DNA of 64,000 nt from Candidatus Epulonipiscium sp. (GCA_012841565.1 DUUM01000251.1:12019-76018), one strand, 5' to 3'; positions 17,570 through 26,192 are shown, counted from the first letter of the stretch. The notes: generated from the sequence alone by a model not told the origin. Translations and numbers: made by a program.

Positions 17570-18508
17570 ATGAGAACAAAGCAACATAAGTTAATATTTA
17601 CCACGTTAATAATCTATACAGCCTTAATATTATTTTTTCTATTTTTTAGTTTTGGTAGGCTTGATGTAGCAGCAGTCAATCAGGAATATCGATTTAATTT
17701 AATACCGAGGAATCTTTATTTAAGATTTCCAACTATCTCAGATTTGGAATATTTTCAAAGTTGGTTTTTCAACATTGGTAATTTTGCGGGATTTATACCT
17801 TTTGGTATATTGATTCCTATACTATATCGTTGCAAATTTTTTAGGTTTATTTCATTGTTTTTCTTGTCAATTCTGATCATAGAAACTGTGCAAATGCTAA
17901 CTTTTCTTGGTAGCTTTGATATTGATGATGCAATTGTGAATACATTAGGTGCAGCAGTAGGATTTTGTGCATATAAGATAGGTTTTCGTTTCACCAATAT
18001 TTGGAATAAGTTTGCTGTCACGATTATGTCAGTTGTTATCCTTTCAATAGCAGTAATAGGCTCTTCCGAGTTGCTAAACAGGTTTTTCGTAAAAGTAGAG
18101 GGGCCTGCTATAGCTTTGAATCAAATGGAAGTAGATGGAAGTGTGCCACTAGATAAAAATCTCCAAAGCTTTAAAATTGGACAAGAAGAAATTGAACCGA
18201 AAATAAACTTGTATAGTAGCGAAGGTAATAATATTGAAATGTTTACATATGCATTTGGTGGAAAAGATATTATGCTCTCTTTAAACTATGGGATTACTGA
18301 TAATGCTAGTGACTATGATAGTGAGATGATTATTTCTGCTGATGGGAATGTGTTGAGCACCTATTTTATAGACAAAGAATATAGAGACCCAATCTCAGGA
18401 TCTTCTGAATATAATATGGAAAAGGTAAATGAACTTACAATAACAATTAAAGGGGATGTAAAGGTATGGGATGTTACATTTAGAGAAATAAAATATTGGT
18501 GGAAGTAA
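17570..18508 (+). CDS. VanZ-family membrane protein with C-terminal extracellular domain
   Basis: About 312 residues. Four hydrophobic helices with the VanZ pattern (FNLIPRN near the start, NIGNFAGFIPFGILIP, IIETVQML, then DIDDAIVNTLGAAVGF) are followed by a fifth helix and a ~130-residue hydrophilic C-terminal domain not found in minimal VanZ proteins. The ATG at 17570 is preferred because GGGAG precedes it, while the ATG 30 bp upstream has no ribosome site. VanZ proteins raise resistance to glycopeptides or lipoglycopeptides by an uncertain mechanism. Probably co-transcribed with the two-component pair. Confidence 0.85.
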   Translation: MRTKQHKLIFTTLIIYTALILFFLFFSFGRLDVAAVNQEYRFNLIPRNLYLRFPTISDLEYFQSWFFNIGNFAGFIPFGILIPILYRCKFFRFISLFFLSILIIETVQMLTFLGSFDIDDAIVNTLGAAVGFCAYKIGFRFTNIWNKFAVTIMSVVILSIAVIGSSELLNRFFVKVEGPAIALNQMEVDGSVPLDKNLQSFKIGQEEIEPKINLYSSEGNNIEMFTYAFGGKDIMLSLNYGITDNASDYDSEMIISADGNVLSTYFIDKEYRDPISGSSEYNMEKVNELTITIKGDVKVWDVTFREIKYWWK

Positions 18509-18577
18509 CAATCTAATTTAGATATCTACAAATGTTAACGCCGGCTAAGTTTGTTAGTACACAGGTGGAGGAGTAGG

Positions 18578-19124
18578 ATGAATAAAATATTGGTTGTCGA
18601 AGATGAAAAAATTTTACGTGAAGTGATAATAGACTATCTAATCGAAGGTGGATACCTAGCACTAGAGGCTGCAGATGGAGAAAAAGCTTTAGAATTATTT
18701 GAAGGGAATTCTGTAGATTTAATTATACTAGATATTGGTTTGCCAGGGATTGATGGTTGGTCAGTATGTCGCAGAATTCGGAAGGATTCTAATGTTCCTA
18801 TAATAATTTTGACTGCTCGCTCGGATGAGGATGACTCCCTTATGGGATATGAGCTCGGAGCCGATGATTATTTAATCAAACCATATAGCCCGCGGATTCT
18901 AATGGCAAAAGTGAAACGATTCCTTCAAAAGGACTTGGGGGCTATGGATGAAATACTTATATCGGTGAACGGAATTGTAATAAATATGGGGTTATGATTT
19001 TTATGGTGATGAAAGAACAGTAAACAGTCATATTAGAAATCTTCGTGCTAAGCTAGGCAGCAAAGGCAGTTGTATTGCTACGGTTATACGTTCGGGATAT
19101 AAATTTTCAGAGGGGCAGCTATGA
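18578..19124 (+). pseudogene. OmpR-type response regulator with deleted DNA-binding segment
   Basis: Start at 18578 after GGTGGAGGAG. The receiver domain is intact (Asp52 in LDIGLPGIDG, Lys101 in IKPYSPR). After INGIVINMG the frame stops at 18997, yet the adjacent frame continues at once with GYDFYGDERTVNSHIRNL and AKLG to GYKFSEG and a stop overlapping the kinase start. About 40-45 codons of the winged helix, including the transactivation loop region, are missing and the join is out of frame. The product would be a receiver-only protein that could still take phosphate from the kinase. Confidence 0.8.
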
Positions 19125-20734
19125 AAAAAAGCATTGTTTTTAAATGGTTTGTGCTAACAGTTTTATTATTTGCCTCAACGTTTCTATTTATTGGAACTAT
19201 GCAAAATTATTTTTTTGAGAAGTATTACATAAACAATAAATCAGATATTCTTAGAAAAAACATGAGTGAATACGTTAGCCTAGCAGCTGAAAAGGGATCA
19301 GAAGCAGCATCTTTAGAACTATATAGGAATAATAACATATGGGTCACAAAGCTGGATAAGAGTGGATTTATTGATGATGAGGTAATTATTGATGCAGTAA
19401 ATATTGCAGATGATAAGGTACCCTATTTAATACAAACAAATGTTGCAGGATTTGCAGATTTAAACATTGCTAACAAACTGCATGGGCCTAGTGCGGATAA
19501 AGCATATAGCCATCTTAATACTGGTCTATATAGGGGAACTATAACGAAAACTGTTTTCCCAGAACGAATGGAAGATATTTCTTTTCCTTACAATGAAGGT
19601 TATTTTTTGAAACAGGTAAAGCAATTTCAAGTTAGTCTGCTAGCTGATAATGGGAAACCCATTCAAGATATAGAAGAACTTACTATAACAGAAAATTTTG
19701 CAGAATATAAGATAATTATTAAACCTATTATTGAAAATGATGAAAATGGATATATTTTTGCTATGATTTCTCTCCAACCAGTAGATGAGGCAATTTCGAT
19801 TATGCGTCAATATTATCCTTATTATTTTGGATTTACCTTTCTATGCATTATAGTTTTGGCATTTGTTTTTTCTAAGTGGCTAACAAAACCACTGATAGCT
19901 ATTAACAAGATAACAGAAAAAATAGCAAACATGGATTTTACGGAAAAGCTGCCGGTGCGTTCTGCAGATGAAATTGGTCAGTTATCCAAAAATATTAATT
20001 ACCTGTCGAACCAGGTGGAAACATATATTGGTGGGCTTGAACAAGATCTCGATAAAGAGAGGAGATTGGAAACTATACGGAAGGAATTTATTGCTGGGGT
20101 ATCTCATGAACTGAAAACGCCTCTTGCTATTATGAAAAGTTGTCTATCTATTCTAAAAGACGGAATTGCAGCTGAAAAAAGGGAATATTATTTTCAGGCT
20201 ATGGAAGACGAAATAGAGCGAACAGATTTGCTAGTTGTTAATATGCTAGATTTGGCCAAGTTTGAATCTGGTACCTATAAGCCAGAATTGGTTCCTTTTG
20301 AAATAGACAAGGCAATTATCGAGGTATGCAGGTCCTTGATTGAGCAAATAAAGGAGAAAAATCTATCTCTTACATTAAATATTTGTTCTCAAATGGTAGT
20401 GGGACATAGGGGGCTAATTAGTCGTGTTATTACTAATTTTCTAAGTAATGCAATTCGGCATACTGAGAATGGACATACAATCGCAATTACTGTAAAGTGC
20501 AATAAACATACAGCAGAAATCAGCGTAGAAAATCAGGGGAAGCACATATCAGAAGAAGATAGGAAGAAGATATGGGACCAATTCTACCGCGTAGAGTTAC
20601 GGACAAGCAAAGTAAGTACGGGTCTTGGACTTTCCATATCCAAGGAAATACTGGAGCTTCATAATTCAATTTATAGTGTAGAAAATACGAAAGATGGCGT
20701 CCGATTTTTCTTTACACTACCCATACAGCTATGA
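19121..20734 (+). CDS. Sensor histidine kinase paired with a broken regulator
   Basis: 537 residues; ATGA overlap with the preceding gene's stop. Helices at about 8-26 and 234-251 bracket a ~200-residue extracytoplasmic domain; HAMP (252-305); coiled linker; phospho-acceptor His329 in GVSHELKTPL; ATPase domain with NFLSNAIRHTENG and STGLGLSISKEI. The type resembles regulators of cell-envelope functions. Because its cognate regulator has lost part of its DNA-binding domain, its output must be lost, redirected or limited to the receiver-only product. Confidence 0.9.
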   Translation: MKKSIVFKWFVLTVLLFASTFLFIGTMQNYFFEKYYINNKSDILRKNMSEYVSLAAEKGSEAASLELYRNNNIWVTKLDKSGFIDDEVIIDAVNIADDKVPYLIQTNVAGFADLNIANKLHGPSADKAYSHLNTGLYRGTITKTVFPERMEDISFPYNEGYFLKQVKQFQVSLLADNGKPIQDIEELTITENFAEYKIIIKPIIENDENGYIFAMISLQPVDEAISIMRQYYPYYFGFTFLCIIVLAFVFSKWLTKPLIAINKITEKIANMDFTEKLPVRSADEIGQLSKNINYLSNQVETYIGGLEQDLDKERRLETIRKEFIAGVSHELKTPLAIMKSCLSILKDGIAAEKREYYFQAMEDEIERTDLLVVNMLDLAKFESGTYKPELVPFEIDKAIIEVCRSLIEQIKEKNLSLTLNICSQMVVGHRGLISRVITNFLSNAIRHTENGHTIAITVKCNKHTAEISVENQGKHISEEDRKKIWDQFYRVELRTSKVSTGLGLSISKEILELHNSIYSVENTKDGVRFFFTLPIQL

Positions 20735-20757
20735 AGAATTTTCATAGCTGTTTTTTT
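20725..20757 (+). terminator. Terminator after histidine kinase
   Basis: ACAGCTATGAA pairs with TTCATAGCTGT, followed by T7; it overlaps the last codons of the kinase. Confidence 0.88.
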
Positions 20758-20853
20758 GAGCAAAATTAGTACCTAAACTTTATCTTATCTGCACCTGTTC
20801 TGCATCTTGATGATGTAATATTTATATATCAAATAAAGAAAAGAGGTATTTAC

Positions 20854-21459
20854 ATGAAAAAATTAATGAGTAGTTTTCTGATAGCTATACTGCTGGTTGG
20901 TGTAACTGGCTACGAAAATAAAATTTCAGAAAATGATGTAGAAGTTGCGTTTGAAAATAGTGTATTTATGGGGGATTCCATTACTGAAGGTTTTGCTTTT
21001 AATGAAATACTGCCAAGAGAATCTGTAATAGCTGGGGCTGGAACCACAGCAGGTTTTATCTATGATGATATTGACGATCTAGTTGAAAAGAAACCAGAGA
21101 ATATCTTTATCATGCTGGGATCAATAGATATCCTCATGCCTGTGGATGATCCTAAAGAATTATTTAGAAATGACTTAACAAAATTAATCAACACAATAAA
21201 AGAGGAACTACCTGAAGGTAAAATATATCTCCAATCCATTACACCTGTAACACAGGAGGCATTAAAAGAAGAATCCCGCTATGAAAGGATAGATGAATAT
21301 AATGAAGTTTTAAAGGAGTTGGCGGGCAATTTATCAGTTAATTATATAGACATTGGAAAATTATTAAAAGAAAATCCTGATTTATATGCCGAGGATGGCA
21401 TTCATTTCAAGAAAGAATTTTATCAGCTGTGGTTGGATAATCTTCTTAAATTAATGTAG
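20854..21459 (+). CDS. SGNH/GDSL-type hydrolase of an O-acetylation cassette
   Basis: 201 residues. N-terminal hydrophobic signal (about 4-19), then the SGNH core: block I FMGDSITEGF with catalytic Ser42, and block V EDGIHF with the Asp/His pair near residue 180. Block III reads LGSIDIL where most relatives have G-x-N-D. The signal ends in VGVTGY: a lipobox-like stretch with Tyr at the place of the lipidated Cys, so it is probably not a lipoprotein unless this is a mutation. The next gene, 12 bp away, is an MBOAT acyltransferase, so it probably acts as an extracytoplasmic acetyl-transfer partner or esterase for a cell-surface polysaccharide. Confidence 0.8.
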   Translation: MKKLMSSFLIAILLVGVTGYENKISENDVEVAFENSVFMGDSITEGFAFNEILPRESVIAGAGTTAGFIYDDIDDLVEKKPENIFIMLGSIDILMPVDDPKELFRNDLTKLINTIKEELPEGKIYLQSITPVTQEALKEESRYERIDEYNEVLKELAGNLSVNYIDIGKLLKENPDLYAEDGIHFKKEFYQLWLDNLLKLM

Positions 21460-21471
21460 AGGGAAGGAGCA

Positions 21472-22878
21472 ATGGTTTTTAGTAGCCTGCTTTTCACATT
21501 TGCTTTTTTACCAGTTACAATAATTCTATATTATTCCTTAGGAAAGTATTTAAGGAATATTGTCCTACTTACTGCAAGCCTATTTTTCTATGCATGGGGA
21601 GAGTCGGTCTATGTGGTATTGATGTGCGGTTCCATAATGATTAATTATTGTATAGGAATGATCTTAGGTAGAGATGATACCAGTAGACGAAACAGGAAGC
21701 TTTTTTTTATAATAAGTCTGATGTTTAATTTAGGTTGTCTTGCTTATTTTAAATACTTCGGTATGATCATAAATACAATATCATCAATTGGTAGTTGGAA
21801 TTTGAATGTGGGAATACCGACGCTTCCCATAGGAATTTCGTTTTACACTTTTCAAACACTATCTTATGTGATTGATGTATACAGAAGAAAAATAAAGTCG
21901 CAGAAAAGCCTGATTCTTTTTGCTCTTTATATCACTATGTTCCCCCAGCTTGTGGCTGGGCCAATTGTAAACTATGCGGACATTGAGTCTCACCTAGCTG
22001 ATAGGAGTATGACATACAAAAAGTTTTACACTGGGGTGCACCGCTTCCTATGTGGGCTAGCAAAAAAAGTGCTTCTTGCCAATAATATAGGAATGTTATG
22101 GGATGAAGTAAAAATCATGCCTAACACAGAAATTTCAGTACTCATGGCATGGGCTGGAATTATTGCCTTTACATTGCAGATTTATTTTGATTTTAGTGGA
22201 TATTCAGATATGGCTATAGGTTTGGGAGGAATGTTTGGATTCGATTTCAAAGAAAATTTCCAGTATCCATATATTTCGCAAAGTATCTCGGAATTTTGGC
22301 GGAGATGGCACATATCTCTCGGATCATGGTTTAAGGAATACGTATATATTCCTCTTGGCGGGAGCCGTATGGGTAAGTGGAAACTGATACGGAACCTCTT
22401 CATCGTATGGTTTTTCACAGGTATATGGCATGGTGCAAGTTGGAGTTTTGTGTTATGGGGGCTTTATTTTGGAATTTTAATATTAATAGAAAAATTGTTT
22501 TTGGAGAAACGTATGTTAGGGTGGCCAAAGGCTATCCGCCATATATACATGTTGCTGTTTGTCGTGATAGGCTGGGTGTTTTTTGAATTTACCAACCTGA
22601 CAGGTATATTGAATTTTTTACGTATCATGTTTGGAGTGGGAGGAAATTTATTTATAGATAATCAAGGAATTCTGAAGCTAAAAAATTATGTCGTCTTATA
22701 TATAATTTGTATCACTGCTGCTTCACCTTGGCCGAAGAAATTTGTATTAATATTTCAAAAAAAGCATTTTGCTATTTACAGATTAGCAGCAAACCTTTAT
22801 TATTGTGTACTAATAATTTTGGTTACGGCATATATGGTTGCTTCAACCTATAATCCATTTATATATTTTCGATTTTGA
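21472..22878 (+). CDS. MBOAT-family O-acyltransferase (AlgI/DltB-like)
   Basis: 468 residues, polytopic membrane protein. Family motifs: GISFYTFQTLSYVIDVYR, the amphipathic SEFWRRWHISLGSWFKEYVY with YIPLGGSR, and the catalytic-His region TGIWHGASWSFVLWG. It moves acetyl groups across the membrane onto a surface polymer together with SGNH/DHHW proteins. It lies between the SGNH gene and a truncated DHHW gene, forming one operon. Full family length; no damage seen. Confidence 0.92.
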   Translation: MVFSSLLFTFAFLPVTIILYYSLGKYLRNIVLLTASLFFYAWGESVYVVLMCGSIMINYCIGMILGRDDTSRRNRKLFFIISLMFNLGCLAYFKYFGMIINTISSIGSWNLNVGIPTLPIGISFYTFQTLSYVIDVYRRKIKSQKSLILFALYITMFPQLVAGPIVNYADIESHLADRSMTYKKFYTGVHRFLCGLAKKVLLANNIGMLWDEVKIMPNTEISVLMAWAGIIAFTLQIYFDFSGYSDMAIGLGGMFGFDFKENFQYPYISQSISEFWRRWHISLGSWFKEYVYIPLGGSRMGKWKLIRNLFIVWFFTGIWHGASWSFVLWGLYFGILILIEKLFLEKRMLGWPKAIRHIYMLLFVVIGWVFFEFTNLTGILNFLRIMFGVGGNLFIDNQGILKLKNYVVLYIICITAASPWPKKFVLIFQKKHFAIYRLAANLYYCVLIILVTAYMVASTYNPFIYFRF

Positions 22879-22898
22879 ACAGGAGGATTGATATGTGA

Positions 22899-23174
22899 AT
22901 GAATAATAAAAAAGAATTTGTGATTATACAAAATATCCTAGATATGGTTCCACTTTTATTTATACTTAGTGTGTTAATATTGCACCTAGCCCTACCGAAT
23001 AAAACTTTTTCAAAAGAGGAGCGGCGTTACTTAACACAGTGGCCAGCTCTTCATATTGAAAAAATATTAAATGGTAGTTATGGTGCAACAGTTGAATCAT
23101 ATTTTTTAGATCAGTTCCCTTTTCGAAATTTTTGGGTTCATATTCAGGAAAGTGCTTCATTTTCAATATTGTAG
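22899..23174 (+). pseudogene. DHHW/AlgX-like protein, truncated after 91 codons
   Basis: Starts after AGGAGG with a membrane anchor (about 14-31) and the usual LPNKTFSKEERRYLTQWP and FLDQFPFRNFWV segments of DHHW proteins, which work with MBOAT and SGNH enzymes. At about 23159 the sequence switches to the 3' part of the yczE-like gene and the frame stops within a few codons. Relatives are about 350-400 residues, so the acetylation cassette has lost most of this partner. Confidence 0.75.
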
Positions 23175-23272
23175 AATTGGTACCGATCTAATTAGCACAA
23201 GTATAGGCTTTATGCTTGTGCTACCGTTGGCGTGGGTACACTCGTTACTGCATTTTTTAGGGGACCAATTAT
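23160..23272 (+). pseudogene. Degraded duplicate of yczE-like gene 3' segment
   Basis: From TTTTCAATATTG onward the sequence tracks 4569-4685 of the yczE-like gene (FQYCRIGTDLISTSIGFML in frame) with a 1-nt deletion after ATGCTTG. It then jumps, at a short ATTTC microhomology, to the sequence equivalent to 4846 upstream of GH5. The source terminator hairpin and the yczE stop are missing from the copy. Confidence 0.8.
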
Positions 23273-23330
23273 TTCGATTTTAATGGGTGAAAAACAGAGA
23301 AACGATTAAGCTATGCTATTTTTACATTGT

Positions 23331-23410
23331 AGGTTGAAAAGGGGCTAAAATAGAGATAGAATTAGATTAGAGTATCCACACAAATACAAAACAGTTATCG
23401 AGCTGAAAGT
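23331..23410 (+). promoter_or_regulatory. 80-bp promoter-leader cassette, copy B (drives GH27)
   Basis: TTGAAA (23334-23339), 17-bp spacer, TAGAAT (23357-23362); the sequence tracks copy A from upstream of the cassette through the first three codons (ATGAGCAAA) of the downstream gene. 71 of 80 positions match copy A. The ribosome site is improved to AAAGGAGG. Confidence 0.75.
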
Positions 23411-23429
23411 TTAAAAGGAGGATGTTATA

Positions 23430-25286
23430 ATGAGCAAATATGAGGGTTTAAATGAAGCAAGTAAAGCTATATCGGCAAGAACCACTTCAAGAACAGCACC
23501 GGACATAATCACTGACCCTGAATATATGTTTCCAGCTTTCTCAAATGGAGAGGTGCTTTTGAATAAAAAGCAGGCCCGCCTCCCCGCCATGGGATGGAAC
23601 AGCTGGAATGCTTTTGGTAGTAAGAACAACGAAGAGCTTACGAAGGCAATGGCTGACGCATTTATAGATTTAGATCTGGCTAACTTGGGATACAAGTATA
23701 TTGTGCTCGATGACGGATGTTATAAGTCCGAGCGAGTAGATGGATTACTTTCAAATGAAACGATTAAATTTAAAAGTGGATTTAAGGCTCTATCAGATTA
23801 TATACATGATAAAGGGCTTAAATTTGGTATGTATAATGACATAGGTACAAATCTTTGCGCCGGCTCCGCTGTAGGTACTTGTGGATTTGAGGATGTGGAT
23901 GCAAAATCTTATATTGACTGGGGCGTTGACTTTTTAAAGGTTGATAATTGCTACTATCTTTGGGATAATGCAACATTTTCAGATGAAAAAAATGCAAAAT
24001 ATACCTATGCTCCGAATATCAGAAGCATTAGAGTCTCTGGGGAAGGATTGAATATCACTTTAAATGCCGTTAAAGAGGGTGTTCTTTTAGGCCAGGGGGC
24101 AACAATTAATAGAAACGACTTTGTGTCAAATATCGGTACTTTCGACGGAACACATGGGGGTGTAACGCCTGTTGGTGACCGTTGGTGTGAAATTGGATTC
24201 ACCTTGAATGCTTCTGTTGCAGGAGAATATTCTATAATTGTTAATTATGCAAGCGGTGAAGAAGTTGGAGTCGGACGTTGGCTTCAGCTTGCGGTAGGAA
24301 ACGTAGATAATGAAACCAGGTATTTTGATGATTTACTCCCCCTTACCGAAAGTACGACCACCTTTATAGATTCAGAAGAAATAAGAGTGTCTTTGAATGC
24401 GGGAGATAATGTCATACGCCTTATGAATCACAGAAGACAAGAAAACACTCTTAATTCATATGCAGCACTACTTGACGGCTTGAACAAGGCGAAACCTGAC
24501 CATGATGTGCTACTCTCAATCTGTGAATGGGGTAAAACGCAGCCTCACAACTGGGGATATAAGGTTGGGGACTCGTGGCGTATTTTAAATGATATTACGT
24601 TCAGTGTCGGTTCTGATGAAAATCCTGGAACGGCTTTATGGAGCGCAAACTATACGGATAGCATAACCTCGCAATACAATAAGGCGGTTATTATGGACGA
24701 GTTTGCCGGGCTTGACAAAGGATGGAACGATCCTGATATGTTGGTAATCGGTATGGATGGAATTACAAATACAATGAGTCAAACCCATATGACTATGTGG
24801 TGTATGATGAATTCCCCACTTATGCTCGGACTGGATTTAAGACGTGTTACAAAAGGTGATGAGCTTTGGCAGATGATAGCAAACAAAAATTTGATAGCAT
24901 TGAATCAGGATGCACTCGGTATTCAGGCAAAGAGAATTTATTGTTCTGTAGATAATGCTAATCCCGATACGGCATATGTGGCTAATAATAAGCGCCTTGA
25001 TATTCTTGCAAAACCACTTTCAAATGGAGATATTGCATTGTCCTTTATCAATCTAAGTGATTCAAAAGATACTAAGGAACATTCGATTGATGTAAGCCGT
25101 ATTATCAATTATATTGGTCATAAAATGGTTGATGCTGAAAAATTTAAAAATGCATCGTACTTTAATATAAAGAATTTATGGTCAGAAGAGATTACAAAGA
25201 ACACGACAGGGATTTTCTCTGTTACAGACCTTGATGCCTATGACAATCTAGTAATACGAGTTACTCCTGTTAAAAAAATTGTGTAA
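23430..25286 (+). CDS. GH27 alpha-galactosidase with inserted beta-sandwich domain
   Basis: 618 residues. The GH27 barrel starts at PAMGWNSWN (52-60) and includes YIVLDDGCY, GMYNDIG, the nucleophile Asp172 in FLKVDNC, the acid/base Asp388 in DSWRILNDI and WNDPDMLVIG. Between about 190 and 345 an extra beta-rich domain (VAGEYSIIVNYASG, LNAGDNVIRLMNH) resembling carbohydrate-binding modules of the CBM6/35 type is inserted into the barrel. The C-terminal ~100 residues form the usual antiparallel domain. No signal peptide is seen, so it should act in the cytoplasm, unless export was lost when the promoter and first codons were replaced. It removes terminal alpha-galactose from plant oligosaccharides or galactomannan. 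Confidence 0.85.
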   Translation: MSKYEGLNEASKAISARTTSRTAPDIITDPEYMFPAFSNGEVLLNKKQARLPAMGWNSWNAFGSKNNEELTKAMADAFIDLDLANLGYKYIVLDDGCYKSERVDGLLSNETIKFKSGFKALSDYIHDKGLKFGMYNDIGTNLCAGSAVGTCGFEDVDAKSYIDWGVDFLKVDNCYYLWDNATFSDEKNAKYTYAPNIRSIRVSGEGLNITLNAVKEGVLLGQGATINRNDFVSNIGTFDGTHGGVTPVGDRWCEIGFTLNASVAGEYSIIVNYASGEEVGVGRWLQLAVGNVDNETRYFDDLLPLTESTTTFIDSEEIRVSLNAGDNVIRLMNHRRQENTLNSYAALLDGLNKAKPDHDVLLSICEWGKTQPHNWGYKVGDSWRILNDITFSVGSDENPGTALWSANYTDSITSQYNKAVIMDEFAGLDKGWNDPDMLVIGMDGITNTMSQTHMTMWCMMNSPLMLGLDLRRVTKGDELWQMIANKNLIALNQDALGIQAKRIYCSVDNANPDTAYVANNKRLDILAKPLSNGDIALSFINLSDSKDTKEHSIDVSRIINYIGHKMVDAEKFKNASYFNIKNLWSEEITKNTTGIFSVTDLDAYDNLVIRVTPVKKIV

Positions 25287-26118
25287 CTATTATAGTTGCA
25301 CAAAAGACAATATTTTATATCTAACAAAACGGGGTATTATTAAAAGGATAAATGATGGTTTATATCATCCAGAGGATAAGGTTACGACGCAGCAGTTTGT
25401 AACAATGATTATAAGAAGTAGTAAGGGAGAAATAGAAGCAACGCGTGACGGTTGGTCGTCGGGATATATAGATTATGCTTTGTATAATGGTATCATAGAG
25501 GACTATGATTTGACCAATATAAGTAATCCTATTGAACGTCGATCCGCTGCAAGAATAGTTCATGAAGCCCTTCTGACGGAATTCTCAGAGATAGATGAGG
25601 ATAAATGGTCAGGGGCAGACAAACTAATAGACCTACACAGCTGCCATACTTGCGTTATGCATATAGCGCAGGTATATGTGAAAGGTATCATGTTGGCCCG
25701 TGAAAACAACATATTTGACATCAAGGGTAACATAACTCTTTCGGAAGCTGCGGGGATTGTTGTAAGAATGCTTGCTAGAGAGCAACGTATTCCTCAGACT
25801 GAGGACAGAAAGATTCAAAGTAAACTGATTCACTACAATGAAGCTTGGGAAATGATGTTAAATGATAGTAGCGCAATGCTTATCGATGTACGGACCCATG
25901 AGGAATACAAGCAAGGGCATATTAATGGGAGTATTTGCATACCACTACGTGACATACTAAATAATCCGTTTTCGGTATGTCTTAGAAAAAATACGCCCAT
26001 AATACTTTACTGTCAAAAGGGGTATAAAAGTTCTTTAGGGGCGCAAGTACTTATAGATGCAGGCTACACTAAAATCTATACAATTCCGGGTATAGAGGAG
26101 TATCAATATATCAACTAG
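25279..26118 (+). CDS. SLH-domain and rhodanese-domain protein, probably 5'-truncated
   Basis: Up to 279 residues from a TTG that overlaps the GH27 stop. SLH-like repeats appear at about 10-55 (DNILYLTKRGIIKRINDGLY then VTTQQFVTMII), 60-100 and 125-170. A rhodanese domain follows (MLIDVRTHEEYKQGHINGS; active-site Cys in ILYCQKGYKSS). SLH motifs anchor proteins to the cell wall, yet the frame begins inside the first repeat and has no signal peptide, so the 5' end is probably missing or is translated by coupling or frameshift from GH27. Rhodanese domains transfer sulfane sulfur; an extracytoplasmic one is unusual. The next ATG (25353) would remove part of repeat one. Confidence 0.6.
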   Translation: MCNYYSCTKDNILYLTKRGIIKRINDGLYHPEDKVTTQQFVTMIIRSSKGEIEATRDGWSSGYIDYALYNGIIEDYDLTNISNPIERRSAARIVHEALLTEFSEIDEDKWSGADKLIDLHSCHTCVMHIAQVYVKGIMLARENNIFDIKGNITLSEAAGIVVRMLAREQRIPQTEDRKIQSKLIHYNEAWEMMLNDSSAMLIDVRTHEEYKQGHINGSICIPLRDILNNPFSVCLRKNTPIILYCQKGYKSSLGAQVLIDAGYTKIYTIPGIEEYQYIN

Positions 26119-26127
26119 TGGTATACC

Positions 26128-26190
26128 AGCACTGTGCAGTCACTTTGAAGTTTAACTATAAACTTCAAAGTGACTGCACAGTGCTTTTTA
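26128..26190 (+). terminator. Long-stem terminator (twin of that at 4776)
   Basis: Perfect 25-bp stem (26129-26153 with 26160-26184), loop AACTAT, then a T-rich tail. Its inner 30 nt are identical to those of the terminator at 4776-4832. Confidence 0.85.
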
Positions 26191-26192
26191 TA

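Noticed and set aside
18990..19010. Programmed frameshifting to restore the response regulator
   Set aside because: No slippery site, and a whole winged-helix segment is missing, so a frame change would not give a normal regulator.
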